Positions 48,432 through 57,642 are shown, numbered from the stretch's first letter. The stretch: DNA of 64,000 bases from Brevirhabdus pacifica (GCF_002797755.1 NZ_PGFI01000013.1:337172-401171); one strand, 5' to 3'. Program-made: numbers and translations. The notes: a model not told the origin generated them from the sequence alone.

Positions 48432-48723
48432 GAAAAACTCGGAACGAAGCGTGTGACGACGCGGGCCGGCGGTATAATTCCGCCTTTGATAGCCGGGGCT
48501 TGCAAAAAATACCCCCGCCGGAACTCGCCAGATTGAGAGGCTGGCAGTCCGGGTGCTGCAGAAACCATACCTCAAAAAGGGGTTTCTGCCTAATTTTGGC
48601 CATACAGGGTTAAGGTTTCACGAACCCTCGCGCTAATTTTCGCGCAAGTGCGAAAGGCACTTTTCCCCGCCCTGACCCTGCGGCACTGTCGCGCCCGTGA
48701 TCCGGACAGAGGGAGGAATTCGG

Positions 48724-50064
48724 ATGAGTCTTTATCGTCAGCTGCTAGCGCGTCAGGAAGAGCGTCGACCGATCCGGGTCGGCGTCATCGGTGCGGGGAA
48801 GTTTGGCACCATGTTCTTGTCGCAGGCGGGGCGGCTGCCCGGGGTGCATGTGGTCGGCGTCGCGGACCTTTCGGTCGATCGCGCCCGCTCGAACCTGGCC
48901 CTGGCCGAGTGGCCGGCCGAGAAATACGCGGCCCGCTCCCTCGACGAGGCCGCCGCTTCCGGCACCACCTGCGTGCTTGAGGATTCAGGCGCCCTGATCC
49001 GCCATCCGCTGGTCGACATCGTGGTCGAGTGCACCGGCGATCCGGTCGTTGCAGCCCGGCACCTGGTCGCCGCCTTCGACGCCGGCAAGCATGTCATCAG
49101 CGCCACGGTCGAGGCCGACGCCGTCTGCGGTGCCGCACTGGCCAAGAGGGCCCGCGACGCCGGGGTCATCTATTCGATGGCCTACGGCGATCAGCCGGCA
49201 ATGACCTGCGAGCTGGTGGACTGGGCCCGGACCTGCGGGTTCGAGGTGGCCGCCGCCGGTCGCGGTCACAAGTGGCGCCCTGAGTATCGCCACTCCACGC
49301 CCGAGACCGTCTGGGGCCACTGGGGCCTGACCCAGGAACAGGCCGACCGTGGCCGGCTGAACCCCAAGATGTTCAACTCGTTCCTCGATGGCACCAAGCC
49401 CGCCATCGAATCCGCTGCCATCGCCAACGCCTGCGGGCTGGACGCGCCCGAGAACGGCCTGGCCTACCCCGCCGGCCGCATCGACGAGCTGCCTCAGATC
49501 ATGAAGCCCCGGTCCGAGGGTGGGCAGCTGGACGGGCCCGGCATGGTCGAGGTGCTGAACTCCCTCGACGCCAACGGCGATCCCATCGACTATGAGATCC
49601 GCATGGGCGTGTGGGTCTGCGTCAAGGCGGTCACCGATTACCAGCGCCACTGCTTCGAGGAATACAAGGTCATCTCGGACGACAGCGGCCGCTACATCTG
49701 CAACTACAAGCGCTGGCACCTGATCGGGCTGGAGCTGGGCCTGTCGGTCGCCAATGTGGGTATCCGGGGCGAAGCGACGGGCACGGCGGATTCGTTCCGC
49801 GCCGACGTGGTGGCAGTAGCCAAGCGCGACCTGAAGGCCGGCGAGATGCTGGACGGCGAGGGCGGTTATACCGTGGCGGGCCAACTGCGCCCCTCGCGCC
49901 TGTCCGTGGGCATGGGCGCGCTGCCGCTGGGGCTGACGGGCAACGTCAAGCTGGTGCGCGACGTGAAGGTCGATACGATCCTGACCTATGACGACGTTCA
50001 GCTCGACGAGGACGTCACCGCCGTGAAGCTGCGCCGTGAGGTCGAGGCGATGGTCGAGGGCTAG
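48724..50064 (+). CDS. NAD(P)-binding oxidoreductase with C-terminal SAF domain
   Basis: The 446-residue protein has an N-terminal homoserine-dehydrogenase-like Rossmann domain (VGVIGAGKFGTMFLSQAGRL, VVECTGDPVVAARHLV). A long catalytic middle region follows (GRGHKWRPEYRHSTPETVWG), then a C-terminal SAF/antifreeze-like domain (VAVAKRDLKAGEMLDGEGGY). Such proteins occur in sugar-acid catabolism, but no substrate can be assigned. GGAGG lies 7 nt before the ATG at 48724. Confidence 0.85.
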   Translation: MSLYRQLLARQEERRPIRVGVIGAGKFGTMFLSQAGRLPGVHVVGVADLSVDRARSNLALAEWPAEKYAARSLDEAAASGTTCVLEDSGALIRHPLVDIVVECTGDPVVAARHLVAAFDAGKHVISATVEADAVCGAALAKRARDAGVIYSMAYGDQPAMTCELVDWARTCGFEVAAAGRGHKWRPEYRHSTPETVWGHWGLTQEQADRGRLNPKMFNSFLDGTKPAIESAAIANACGLDAPENGLAYPAGRIDELPQIMKPRSEGGQLDGPGMVEVLNSLDANGDPIDYEIRMGVWVCVKAVTDYQRHCFEEYKVISDDSGRYICNYKRWHLIGLELGLSVANVGIRGEATGTADSFRADVVAVAKRDLKAGEMLDGEGGYTVAGQLRPSRLSVGMGALPLGLTGNVKLVRDVKVDTILTYDDVQLDEDVTAVKLRREVEAMVEG

Positions 50065-50084
50065 AGCGCCCCTGGCGCGGCCGC

Positions 50085-50612
50085 TCAGCCGGCCGCGTCG
50101 AAAATGCTGCCGCCATGTTCCAGCAGGTAGATCCGCAGCCACGGGGTGTATTCCCCGGGGTTGCGGGCCACATCCGCCCGCAGGTCGGCCAGCGGCTGCC
50201 AACGGGTCTCGGCCACCTCCTCAGGGTTGGGGGTGATCGCCAGCCGCTCGTGGTCGGCCTCGGCCAGGAAGATGTCGACCACCTCGTGCTCGGTCAGGCC
50301 GTCGCCCACGTCGGCGCGATACTCCAGGCGATTGCGGAAAACGGGCGACAGGCCGGTGATCCCCAGTTCCTCCTCCAGGCGGCGCTGGGCGGTGGCCAGC
50401 GGTGCCTCGTTCCACAGGGGATGGGTGCAGCAGGCGTTGGCCCAGATGCCAGGCGTGTGGTATTTCGACAGGGCGCGGCGCTGCATCAGGACCAGATCGC
50501 CGTCCATCACGAAGACCGAGATCGCCGGATGCTTGAGGCCGCGGCGGTGGGCCTCGACCTTCTCGACCTGCGTCAGGGTCCCGTCGACCCAGGCGGGGAT
50601 GAAAGTGGGCAT
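50085..50612 (-). CDS. idi: Isopentenyl-diphosphate delta-isomerase (type 1)
   Basis: Idi converts IPP to DMAPP for isoprenoid, quinone and carotenoid synthesis. The 175-residue Nudix-fold enzyme has HRRGLKHPAISVFVMD and the catalytic cysteine in WANACCTHPLW (C62). RRLEEELGI holds the metal ligands, and HEVVDIFLAE the second acidic motif. The start at 50612 fits the family length; 50693 is a longer alternative. It is convergent with the SAF oxidoreductase. Confidence 0.95.
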   Translation of the reverse strand: MPTFIPAWVDGTLTQVEKVEAHRRGLKHPAISVFVMDGDLVLMQRRALSKYHTPGIWANACCTHPLWNEAPLATAQRRLEEELGITGLSPVFRNRLEYRADVGDGLTEHEVVDIFLAEADHERLAITPNPEEVAETRWQPLADLRADVARNPGEYTPWLRIYLLEHGGSIFDAAG

Positions 50613-50840
50613 TGGCGGCTCCGCTGCGAAAAGACCCGGCGGGGATACACATCCCCGCGCCGTGATGCCACCTGAATGTGGTGCGGGCGCCAAAGGGGCC
50701 CTTCCCTCGCGATCGAAAATTTGCCCCCCGACCGCGCGAAATCGTGAAGACTTAATGCCTTTTGTCGCAGTTTTCTCGGACCGTCTTCAGGCTAGCTTGC
50801 GGCCCGAAGACACCACCGACGCAACAAACAGGAGTTCGTC

Positions 50841-51341
50841 ATGAAATCCGTCATCACTCTCGCCGCGGCCCTCGCTGCCTCCACCGCCTTCGCTTCGGCT
50901 GCCCTGGCCGAGGCCCACGCCAAGGCCGGCATGGACGCCGAGATCGAATACGTCGCCCCCACCGGCGACGCCGAGGCCGGCGAGAAGACTTTCCGCAGCT
51001 GCAAGTCCTGCCACTCGATCGTCAACACCGAGACCGAAGAGGTCATCTACAAAGGTGGCAAGACCGGCCCCAACCTCTACGGCGTGGCCTACAACAAGGC
51101 GGCCTCGGACGAGGATTTCAACTACAGCTCGTCGCTGGAAGAAGCCGGCGAGAAGGGCCTGATGTGGACCGAGGAGAACTTCGTCGCCTTCGTGAAGGAC
51201 CCCAAGGATTTCCTGAAAGAGCACCTGGGTGACGACGGCGCCCGCTCGAAGATGTCCTTCAAGCTTCGCAAGGACCACGAGGACGTGTTCGCCTACCTCG
51301 CCTCGGTCGGCCCGGACATGGAAGCCAAGACCGACAAGTAA
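50841..51341 (+). CDS. Cytochrome c2-type periplasmic cytochrome
   Basis: A soluble c-type cytochrome of 166 residues: signal peptide (MKSVITLAAALAASTAFASA, cleavage near ALAEA), haem motif CKSCH (54-58), and axial methionine in ARSKMSFKLRKDHED. The loop between haem and methionine is long, as in Rhodobacter-type cytochrome c2 electron shuttles. An excellent ribosome-binding site (CAGGAGTTCGTC) precedes the ATG, and a terminator follows. Confidence 0.93.
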   Translation: MKSVITLAAALAASTAFASAALAEAHAKAGMDAEIEYVAPTGDAEAGEKTFRSCKSCHSIVNTETEEVIYKGGKTGPNLYGVAYNKAASDEDFNYSSSLEEAGEKGLMWTEENFVAFVKDPKDFLKEHLGDDGARSKMSFKLRKDHEDVFAYLASVGPDMEAKTDK

Positions 51342-51409
51342 GCCATTCGCCACGCGAGTGGGCGGGCTGTGGTCCGCCCGGCCTCGCGACATGGATGCAA
51401 GAACAAATG

Positions 51410-51437
51410 CGCCGTTCCCTCAGGGGGGCGGCGTTTT
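51410..51437 (+). terminator. Rho-independent terminator of the cytochrome gene
   Basis: CGCCGTTCCC pairs with GGGGGCGGCG (two G-T pairs) around a TCA-containing loop, followed by TTTTC. It lies 68 bp after the cytochrome stop and immediately after the convergent LacI gene end, so it may serve mainly the plus strand. Confidence 0.75.
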
Positions 51438-51440
51438 CGT

Positions 51441-52484
51441 TTAGTCGGTCTTCAGGTTTTCCGGGTGCCGGATCAGCGTGTCGCCCGGTTGGACCTTTGG
51501 CGACAGCTCGATCTTATGGTTTTCGGTGGGCGGCGTGTCCGAGATGCACGAGATCACGATCTCGGCCGCCTTGCGCCCGATCTCGGCCCGGCAGGCATCC
51601 ATCGTCGCCAGGCGACGCGGAAGCCCGTCCAGTAGCTCGACCGCGTTGAACCCCGCAAGCCCCAGTTTTCCGGGCACGTCGATACCCTGCTCCAAGCAGT
51701 AAAGCAGTCCGCCCGCGCCGATCATGTCGTTCGAGTAGTAGATGAAATCGAGGTCGGGCGTGCGTTCCAGCAGGGTTTGCGTCATCTCGCGCCCCTTCAG
51801 AAGGGCCGACCCGCCCGAATAGAATTCCTGGTCCGCCACCTCGATCCCCGCCTTGGCAAGGCCCAGGGTGAACCCCTCGAACCGTTTGCGGGCGCGGTGG
51901 TCCAGCGGCATCTTGGTGCCGGCAAAGCCGATCCGGCGATACTTCTGCTGGGCGATGATCTGGGCCATCTCGCGGCCTGCCCGGCGGTGCGAGATACCGA
52001 CCACGTGGTTGATGCCCAAGCCGTCGGTATCCATGATCTCGACCACCGGTACGCCCGATGCCCGCAGCATCCGCCGCGCCGCCTCGGAATGCTCGACCCC
52101 GGCCACGATCAACCCCGACGGGCGCCATGACAGCATCTCGAAAATCACCGATTCTTCCTTGTCCTGGCGGTAGTTGGTGATGCCGACGACGGGTTGCAGG
52201 TCGGTCTCGTCCAGCACCTCGGAGATACCGGTCAGAACCTCGGGGAAAACCATGTTCGCCATCGAGGGAATGACCACGCCCACCAGGTTGACCCGGTTCG
52301 AGGCCAAGGCGCCGGCAATGCGGTTGGGCACGTAGCCCAGTTCCTTGGCGGCGGCGAGGACCTTCTCGCGGGTTTTGGCCGACACGTCGCCCCGGTTCCG
52401 AAGCACGCGCGACACCGTCATCTCGCTGACGCCCGACGCCTCGGACACGTCGCGAAGCGTGAGAGGACGTCTGCTGTCATTCAT
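51441..52484 (-). CDS. LacI-family transcriptional regulator (GntR/IdnR-like)
   Basis: A 347-residue repressor: N-terminal HTH PLTLRDVSEASGVSEMTVSR, hinge VPNRIAGALASNRVNLVGVV, and a periplasmic-binding-fold domain (GAGGLLYCLEQGIDVPGKLG). The ligand is likely a sugar or sugar acid (gluconate-type), but no cognate catabolic operon is adjacent. The nearest sugar-acid-type gene is the SAF oxidoreductase at 48724. Confidence 0.9.
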   Translation of the reverse strand: MNDSRRPLTLRDVSEASGVSEMTVSRVLRNRGDVSAKTREKVLAAAKELGYVPNRIAGALASNRVNLVGVVIPSMANMVFPEVLTGISEVLDETDLQPVVGITNYRQDKEESVIFEMLSWRPSGLIVAGVEHSEAARRMLRASGVPVVEIMDTDGLGINHVVGISHRRAGREMAQIIAQQKYRRIGFAGTKMPLDHRARKRFEGFTLGLAKAGIEVADQEFYSGGSALLKGREMTQTLLERTPDLDFIYYSNDMIGAGGLLYCLEQGIDVPGKLGLAGFNAVELLDGLPRRLATMDACRAEIGRKAAEIVISCISDTPPTENHKIELSPKVQPGDTLIRHPENLKTD

Positions 52485-52741
52485 GATGAAGTGCCCGCGC
52501 TGTCTGCAACACCCGACTTGTAGACCTTACGGAAGCCCTTGTCCAAGCGACAGATTCGCCGTAGCGTTCGCGCTAACGGGGCCCGTCCCCGGCTCGTGGT
52601 CATCCCGATGCCACGAGATCCGAGGCCGGCGGAGGGGGAGTGGGCCAGATCGCTCCTTCCGCCCGGTCTTGGACCACCATTTTCCTGTAAAGAGACTCGC
52701 GTCCGGACCCCGCCGCCGGGGACCGGTGCATGTGTCAGGGG

Positions 52742-53926
52742 CTAGCGTGTCAGGATCGCGTTGGTGGCCTGGTCGAACCAGTCCGCAAGCGGCTCCGTCA
52801 GCGGATCCATCAATGCCATCTCGATCCCGTGCTCGCGCAGGCGGTGCAGCAGCTCGGGCGCGGTGCCGATGCGATCGTAGCGCCGGGCGCGATCCTCGCG
52901 GTTCCAGCCGTGACGACGCTGCTGGCTTTCGATCAGACCCACGCGCTGAACCATCTGGAGGGTCGAGAAGCGGCGCAGCAGCGGCATCAACGGATCGGGA
53001 TCCTGGGGACAACTGCGGGCGAAAAGGTAAAGGCTGCGGGTCGGCGACAGGGTCCAGAACTCGTCCCCGAGCAGGAAGGCGAAATCCTCGACCCCGCGGC
53101 GGCGTCCGGCATGTTCCCAGTCGAACCACAGGATCGATCCGTCGTCCTGGACAGAGGCGTTGCCCGGCCGCGCGTCCCACTTGATGAAATCCACCGGCAG
53201 GGTCACCAGGCTTTGCGCCAGGGGAGCCAGTTTCAGGCGCGGTGCCCGGATACCCAGACGGTTCGAGATCTCGCGCGGGGTCTGGGTGAAGTCTCGCAGC
53301 CATTCGACGCCCGTGGCGACCGGCGGCGTCTGCGCCAGCAGACCACTGCGGCGGGCAGCCGACTTGATCTCCCACAGGCTTTCATAGGTGCGCGACACCA
53401 GGTCGTCGAGGTCGTCATTGCGCGCCCGCAGAAGTTCGGAGGTCAGGCGTCGGGAGCCGGCGTCGGACTGGAACAGGATGTCCCCGTGCACGCCCAGGAC
53501 CTGGGGCACGTTCGCCCCCTCGTCGCCCAGGTGGCGCAGCACCCGCAGCTCGGTCTCGCGGCGACGGCTGGCAGGGCGATAGGTGGCGATCATCGTCTCG
53601 CGGGGGCCGTCGGCCATGTGGATCCGGATACTGGCCCGTTTGCGCCCCCCGGGGGCGGTCATCTTGGTGACCTCGGTGCCGAAGATCTCGCGTGCGGCTT
53701 CAAGGATCGTCTGGGGCGAGGGATAGTCGGGCTTGGCGCGGCGGGTGCTGTTACGCTCGGGCGCCGCGTGCAGGGCGCGCGACTGGCTCGAGGGGGGTTC
53801 TGCCTCGGGCGAAACCTCTCCGACCTCCGCGCTTCCGGTCTCCGGGTTGATTGCCCCAAGCTGGACGTGTTCACCGCCAGGACCTGACATTGTGGCCGCG
53901 TCCGAGACTGCTGTGGCACTATCCAT
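52742..53926 (-). CDS. Aminoglycoside-phosphotransferase-fold protein
   Basis: The protein of about 394 residues has a disordered N-terminal region of ~70 residues, then an APH/choline-kinase-like domain. DFIKWDARPGNASVQDDG holds the catalytic Asp and Asn, and ILWFDWEHAGRRRGVEDFAF the metal-binding Asp. The small-molecule substrate is unknown. The ATG at 53926 has GGGAG at 9-10 nt; an ATG at 53950 adds eight residues but has a poor ribosome-binding site. Confidence 0.78.
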   Translation of the reverse strand: MDSATAVSDAATMSGPGGEHVQLGAINPETGSAEVGEVSPEAEPPSSQSRALHAAPERNSTRRAKPDYPSPQTILEAAREIFGTEVTKMTAPGGRKRASIRIHMADGPRETMIATYRPASRRRETELRVLRHLGDEGANVPQVLGVHGDILFQSDAGSRRLTSELLRARNDDLDDLVSRTYESLWEIKSAARRSGLLAQTPPVATGVEWLRDFTQTPREISNRLGIRAPRLKLAPLAQSLVTLPVDFIKWDARPGNASVQDDGSILWFDWEHAGRRRGVEDFAFLLGDEFWTLSPTRSLYLFARSCPQDPDPLMPLLRRFSTLQMVQRVGLIESQQRRHGWNREDRARRYDRIGTAPELLHRLREHGIEMALMDPLTEPLADWFDQATNAILTR

Positions 53927-53950
53927 CGAGTTGAACTCCCGTTTTTTCAT

Positions 53951-54815
53951 TGGCTGACGTAACCGTCACCCTTAATTGCGGCATGACTTCGTCGGGTTTG
54001 GGGAATCACGACGAATCCGCCCGGAGCCTGGTCACAATTATGCCCAGATGCCGCCTGACCATCGGTGCCATTATGTAAACAATACGGCCAAAGAATCAGA
54101 ATTGAGGCGGTAACAATCAACAGTGCCATAATTTCGCCTATTCTTTTTGCGTGCGACTCTGACCTTTCGGACAGGGCGATGGAGCGTCCTTTCGGGAAAC
54201 GATGAGCATCCCCAACCCGGGGTGCCAGGAAGAGAATTTGCCCAATTTTACCGGATAATAGAGGCTAAACCTCAGAAAAACGGGCTTCGGCCACCACTGT
54301 TCCGTCCTCGGTGTCATCTCCGGCCAGGTTCCAGTCCGGAAACAGTAGGACATAATTTTGCCCAATTTGCACAAACGTGAACAGCGCGTTTCCAGCTAAG
54401 TTTAGGCAAATGTGGCAGAACCCCCTTCTTCTGCGCCGCAATTTGACCTAAATTCAGTCTTGCTTTCGCTGGGAAGGCACCGATTTCAAGACCTGGGGGG
54501 GTCGCACGCCGCACGCTACATGCGTGACACGGAGGGGTGATAGGTGCGTTACTTGGATCTGCTCGCTGCCAAGAGCTTGCATGGACCGGATTTTTCCGGT
54601 GTCCGGCATTTCCTTGACCGTTTCCACATTCTTGGGCGCGCGATCTGCGCATTTCGAGTCAATCGCCCGGTCAGCCGACCGATTGCCGGGCAGGCGCTTC
54701 ACCATATCTGCAGCGTTGCGGAGGCCGCGTTCCGGCTCATCTCCGCAGCACCGATGAATTCTGGCGCAATGGCTCCGGTCCGCGTGACCGAGAACGAGTT
54801 TGTAAGGAGACGGCA
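53951..54815. promoter_or_regulatory. Long AT-richer intergenic region upstream of the RTX-Hint gene
   Basis: About 865 bp carry no convincing gene. A 12-bp direct repeat TTTGCCCAATTT occurs near 54237 and 54358. A near-inverted pair around TTTAGGCAAAT (54401) and ATTTGACCTAAAT (54442) lies close by. The short frames here show no protein-like composition or ribosome-binding sites. It probably contains promoter and operator elements for the downstream secreted protein; the ribosome-binding site TAAGGAGACGGC precedes 54816. Confidence 0.5.
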
Positions 54816-56423
54816 ATGACCGACGAAACAATCAAGGGAACGCCGTCCAACGACGAGCTGCGCGGCGACGACGGCATGGACGTCATCTACGCCTACGGTG
54901 GTGACGACGATATCGAGGGCGGCAAGGGCGACGACACGATCTACGCCGGCTCCGGCGACGATTGCGTCGACGGCGGCTCCGGCAATGACACCATCTACGG
55001 CGAAGGCGGCAACGACACGCTGGAGGGCGGCAAGGGCGACGACGTCATCTACGGCGGCGACGGCCGTGACGAGATTTCCGGCGGCTCGGGCGACGACACC
55101 CTCTACGGCGGTGCCGGTCGCGACGATATCTCGGGCGGTTCGGGCGACGACACGGCCTTCGGCGGTTCGGGCATGGACGAGATCGAGGGCGGCAAGGGCG
55201 ACGACAAGCTCTACGGCGGCGACAACAACGACGTGATCTACGGCGGCTCGGGCAACGACGTGCTGGCCGGTGGCCAGGGCGCGGACGTTCTGATCGGCGG
55301 CAAGGGCGACGACATCCTTTGCGGCGACGGCGGCGACGACGTGCTGATCGGCGGCTCGGGCAACGACACGCTCTACGGCGGCGAAGGCAACGACGTCATG
55401 GTCGGCGGCAAGGGCGGCGACACCTTCTACGCCTCGGGCGGCGGCAATGACACCGTCATCGGCGACGGCTCCGGCTTTGGCTCGGGTTCCGGCAAGACCT
55501 ACCATGAATACAGCTCCGCCCACGGCACCGGCACCACCTCGCACGAGGATGCCCACGCCAGCGGTGACCACCATTACGACAGCGCGGCTCACAGCTCGGG
55601 CGGCGCCACCGGTTCGGGCAAGAACGACGACATCCTCTATGTCGAGGGCGACGTCCGCATCGAACTTTCCGACGGCAACGTGATCGAGGCCAAGGCCGGG
55701 GACATCATCAACCTGCGCGCCGATGGCGAGAACGACGACGACGGCAAGATCTATCTGTCCGACGGCTCCACCGTGACCTTCGACGAGATCGAGGAGATCC
55801 GCGTCGTCAACAACATCGACGACCCGGATGTCTGCATCTGCTTCACCCCGGGCACGATGATCGCCACCCCCACCGGCGAGCGTCCAGTCGAGGAGCTGCG
55901 CGAGGGCGATCGCGTCATCACCCGCGACAACGGCATCCGCGAGATCAGCTGGGCCGGCCGCAAGCCGCTGACCCGCCAAACCATGCTGGAGCAGCCCAAC
56001 CTGCGCCCGGTGCTGATCCGCGCCGGCTCGCTTGGCGACAACCTGCCCGAGCGTGACATGATGGTCTCGCCCAACCACCGCATGCTGATCGCCAACGAAC
56101 GTACTTCCCTCTACTTCGAGGAGCACGAGGTGCTGGTCGCGGCCAAGCACCTGATGAAGGTGCCGGGGATCGAGCGGGCGAAGGTCGAGGACACGGCCTA
56201 TGTCCACATCATGTTCGAACAGCACGAGGTCGTGCTGGCCAACGGCGCCTGGACCGAAAGCTTCCAGCCCGGCGACTACTCGCTGAACGGCCTCGGCCGC
56301 TCCCAGCGCGAAGAGATCTTCACCCTCTTCCCCGAGCTGCGCGAAGACGCCGGCATCGAGGGCTACATCGCCGCGCGCCCGACCCTGAAAAGAAACGAGG
56401 CGGCCGTCCTTTTCGGCCGCTGA
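54816..56423 (+). CDS. RTX calcium-binding protein with C-terminal Hint (hedgehog/intein) domain
   Basis: The 535-residue acidic protein has no signal peptide. Residues ~10-215 are continuous RTX nonapeptides (GGSGDDTLYGGAGRDDISGG style) that fold into Ca2+-binding beta-rolls. A Gly/Ser/His linker follows (~218-270). The C-terminal Hint domain begins CFTPGTMIATPTGERPVEEL, with the putative nucleophile C342, and includes MMVSPNHRMLIANE and HIMFEQHEVVLANGAWTESF. Such proteins are exported by type I systems in Rhodobacterales; the Hint domain may self-cleave. No secretion genes are in this window. Confidence 0.93.
   Translation: MTDETIKGTPSNDELRGDDGMDVIYAYGGDDDIEGGKGDDTIYAGSGDDCVDGGSGNDTIYGEGGNDTLEGGKGDDVIYGGDGRDEISGGSGDDTLYGGAGRDDISGGSGDDTAFGGSGMDEIEGGKGDDKLYGGDNNDVIYGGSGNDVLAGGQGADVLIGGKGDDILCGDGGDDVLIGGSGNDTLYGGEGNDVMVGGKGGDTFYASGGGNDTVIGDGSGFGSGSGKTYHEYSSAHGTGTTSHEDAHASGDHHYDSAAHSSGGATGSGKNDDILYVEGDVRIELSDGNVIEAKAGDIINLRADGENDDDGKIYLSDGSTVTFDEIEEIRVVNNIDDPDVCICFTPGTMIATPTGERPVEELREGDRVITRDNGIREISWAGRKPLTRQTMLEQPNLRPVLIRAGSLGDNLPERDMMVSPNHRMLIANERTSLYFEEHEVLVAAKHLMKVPGIERAKVEDTAYVHIMFEQHEVVLANGAWTESFQPGDYSLNGLGRSQREEIFTLFPELREDAGIEGYIAARPTLKRNEAAVLFGR
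54890..55440 (+). repeat. Tandem 27-bp-based RTX repeat array
   Basis: About 20 imperfect 27-bp units encode the GGxGxDxUx nonapeptides; the phrase GGCGGCTCGGGC recurs, alternating with GGCGGCAAGGGC. Internal homology makes the array prone to unit gain and loss. Confidence 0.85.
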
Positions 56424-56460
56424 CCCCAACCCACCGCAGGCGCGGAGGGGGGCAAGAGAA

Positions 56461-56489
56461 GGGAACGGATCACCTCCGTTCCCTTTTTT
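56461..56489 (+). terminator. Rho-independent terminator after the RTX-Hint gene
   Basis: GGGAACGGA pairs perfectly with TCCGTTCCC around TCACC and is followed by six T residues. Confidence 0.95.
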
Positions 56490-56555
56490 CATGCCCGCCA
56501 GCCAGGCCCCTTCCCATTGATCCCGCGCGGCAAACATGCTCAAACCTGCCGGCGC

Positions 56556-56632
56556 GGCCCCGTGGCTCAACTGGATAGAGCAGCCCCCTCCTAAGGGGCA
56601 GGTTGCAGGTTCGAATCCTGCCGGGGTCGCCA
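56556..56632 (+). tRNA. tRNA-Arg (anticodon CCT)
   Basis: A 77-nt cloverleaf with encoded CCA. The acceptor GGCCCCG pairs with CGGGGTC (one G-T), the anticodon loop CTCCTAA gives CCT, and the T-arm contains GGTTCGAATCC. Its 3' end is the left border of the mobile island and a likely integration site. Confidence 0.96.
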
Positions 56633-56787
56633 AAAACGCCTGAAAAATATGGCTTATTTGCAAGGGGTTCTGCAGAAGCGTGTAGAAACTCCCGTTTGAA
56701 TTTCCGCCGAATTCTCCGAAAACGACCAAAATCTCGTACAAAACCTGTACAAAATTCGCACGTCTTTGCGCCATTGGGGGCCTTCCA
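56633..56787. promoter_or_regulatory. Junction and leader of the mobile island
   Basis: The 155 bp between tRNA-Arg and the first island gene is AT-rich and holds GTACAAAA twice (56736-56743 and 56747-56754), 11 bp apart, one helical turn. These may be iteron-like or regulator half-sites. No integrase gene is seen. Confidence 0.4.
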
Positions 56788-57642
56788 ATGAGCTGGCGGG
56801 TAGCGAACACATGCGCAGAACGAAAGTTCGGCAGCGCAACGCGCAAGCAGATCATTATGTTTCTGGCGGACAAAGCGTCGGACGATGGCTCCGGAATTTG
56901 GTGTTCGAAGGGGACGATCCAACGGCATACGGAGCTGGGAGAGACCACGGTCAAGCGGACGATCCGGGACTTCCTTAAGGAAGGTATCCTGGTCGAAACC
57001 GGCGCGCGGGGGTGCAAGAACGGTTTCACTATCGTTTACCGGATCGATCTGGCCCGGATCGAAGCGCTGGAACTGACCGCTGAACCCGACATCGAGACGG
57101 GGGCCACAGTGGACCCCGTCCAGACTGGACCCGGAACGGGGGCCGTGGTGGCCGGGGTACCGGGGCCACCACGGCCCCCAAACCATCCTAAAACCATCCA
57201 TAAACCACCTACGCGCGAGCGCGTAGCGGCGGAGGATGAAGAGGCTGAGAAGATTTTGGCCGCCTATCCGCCCGACCGGTTGCGCGGGAAGGCGGAGTGC
57301 CTTGGGCGGATCAGGGACATCCTGGACGCCGAGATAGTGGCCGAAGACCTGTTGCTGGCTGTGAAGTCCTACGCGACTGAGAGCGCGGGCTTTACCCGCT
57401 CAAAGGTCTGTTTCTCGGACAACTGGTTCAAGTCCGGGCGATGGCGCGCCTACCTCAAGGACATCGCCAAGGGCCGAGAAGAGACGAAGGCCAAGGAAGC
57501 CGAGATGCTGGCGGGCTTGGCGAGCTGGGTGGCGGACAAGCATCCGCTTTGCCGCCACATCACACCCGGCCAGATCGACGCGCTATTGGCCGCTGAGCTG
57601 GTGACTCAGGCGCAAATCCAGGCGGCAGGCTTCAGATCATGA
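56788..57642 (+). CDS. Helix-turn-helix replication-type protein of a mobile element
   Basis: The 284-residue protein starts MSWRVANTCAERKFGSATRK and has an N-terminal winged-HTH (KQIIMFLADKASDDGSGIWC, then TIQRHTELGETTVKRTIRDF). A Pro-rich linker and a C-terminal domain with WFKSGRWRAYLKDI follow. This architecture is common in plasmid or phage replication initiator/regulator proteins; DNA replication itself is not demonstrated. It overlaps mobC by 4 nt and leads the mobilisation operon. Confidence 0.7.
   Translation: MSWRVANTCAERKFGSATRKQIIMFLADKASDDGSGIWCSKGTIQRHTELGETTVKRTIRDFLKEGILVETGARGCKNGFTIVYRIDLARIEALELTAEPDIETGATVDPVQTGPGTGAVVAGVPGPPRPPNHPKTIHKPPTRERVAAEDEEAEKILAAYPPDRLRGKAECLGRIRDILDAEIVAEDLLLAVKSYATESAGFTRSKVCFSDNWFKSGRWRAYLKDIAKGREETKAKEAEMLAGLASWVADKHPLCRHITPGQIDALLAAELVTQAQIQAAGFRS

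Noticed and set aside
52559..52579. Palindrome-like CCGTAGCG-TTCG-CGCTAACGG upstream of the LacI gene
   Set aside because: Resembles LacI-family half-sites, but arms are offset by one base and no second copy was found near a target gene.
54544..54819. 91-residue plus-strand frame ahead of the RTX-Hint gene
   Set aside because: No ribosome-binding site, overlaps the true start of the RTX gene, composition not protein-like.
54699..57029. 776-residue minus-strand frame opposite the RTX gene and tRNA-Arg
   Set aside because: Runs through a tRNA and a terminator, and its Val/Ala/Asp repeats are the reverse image of the RTX nonapeptides.
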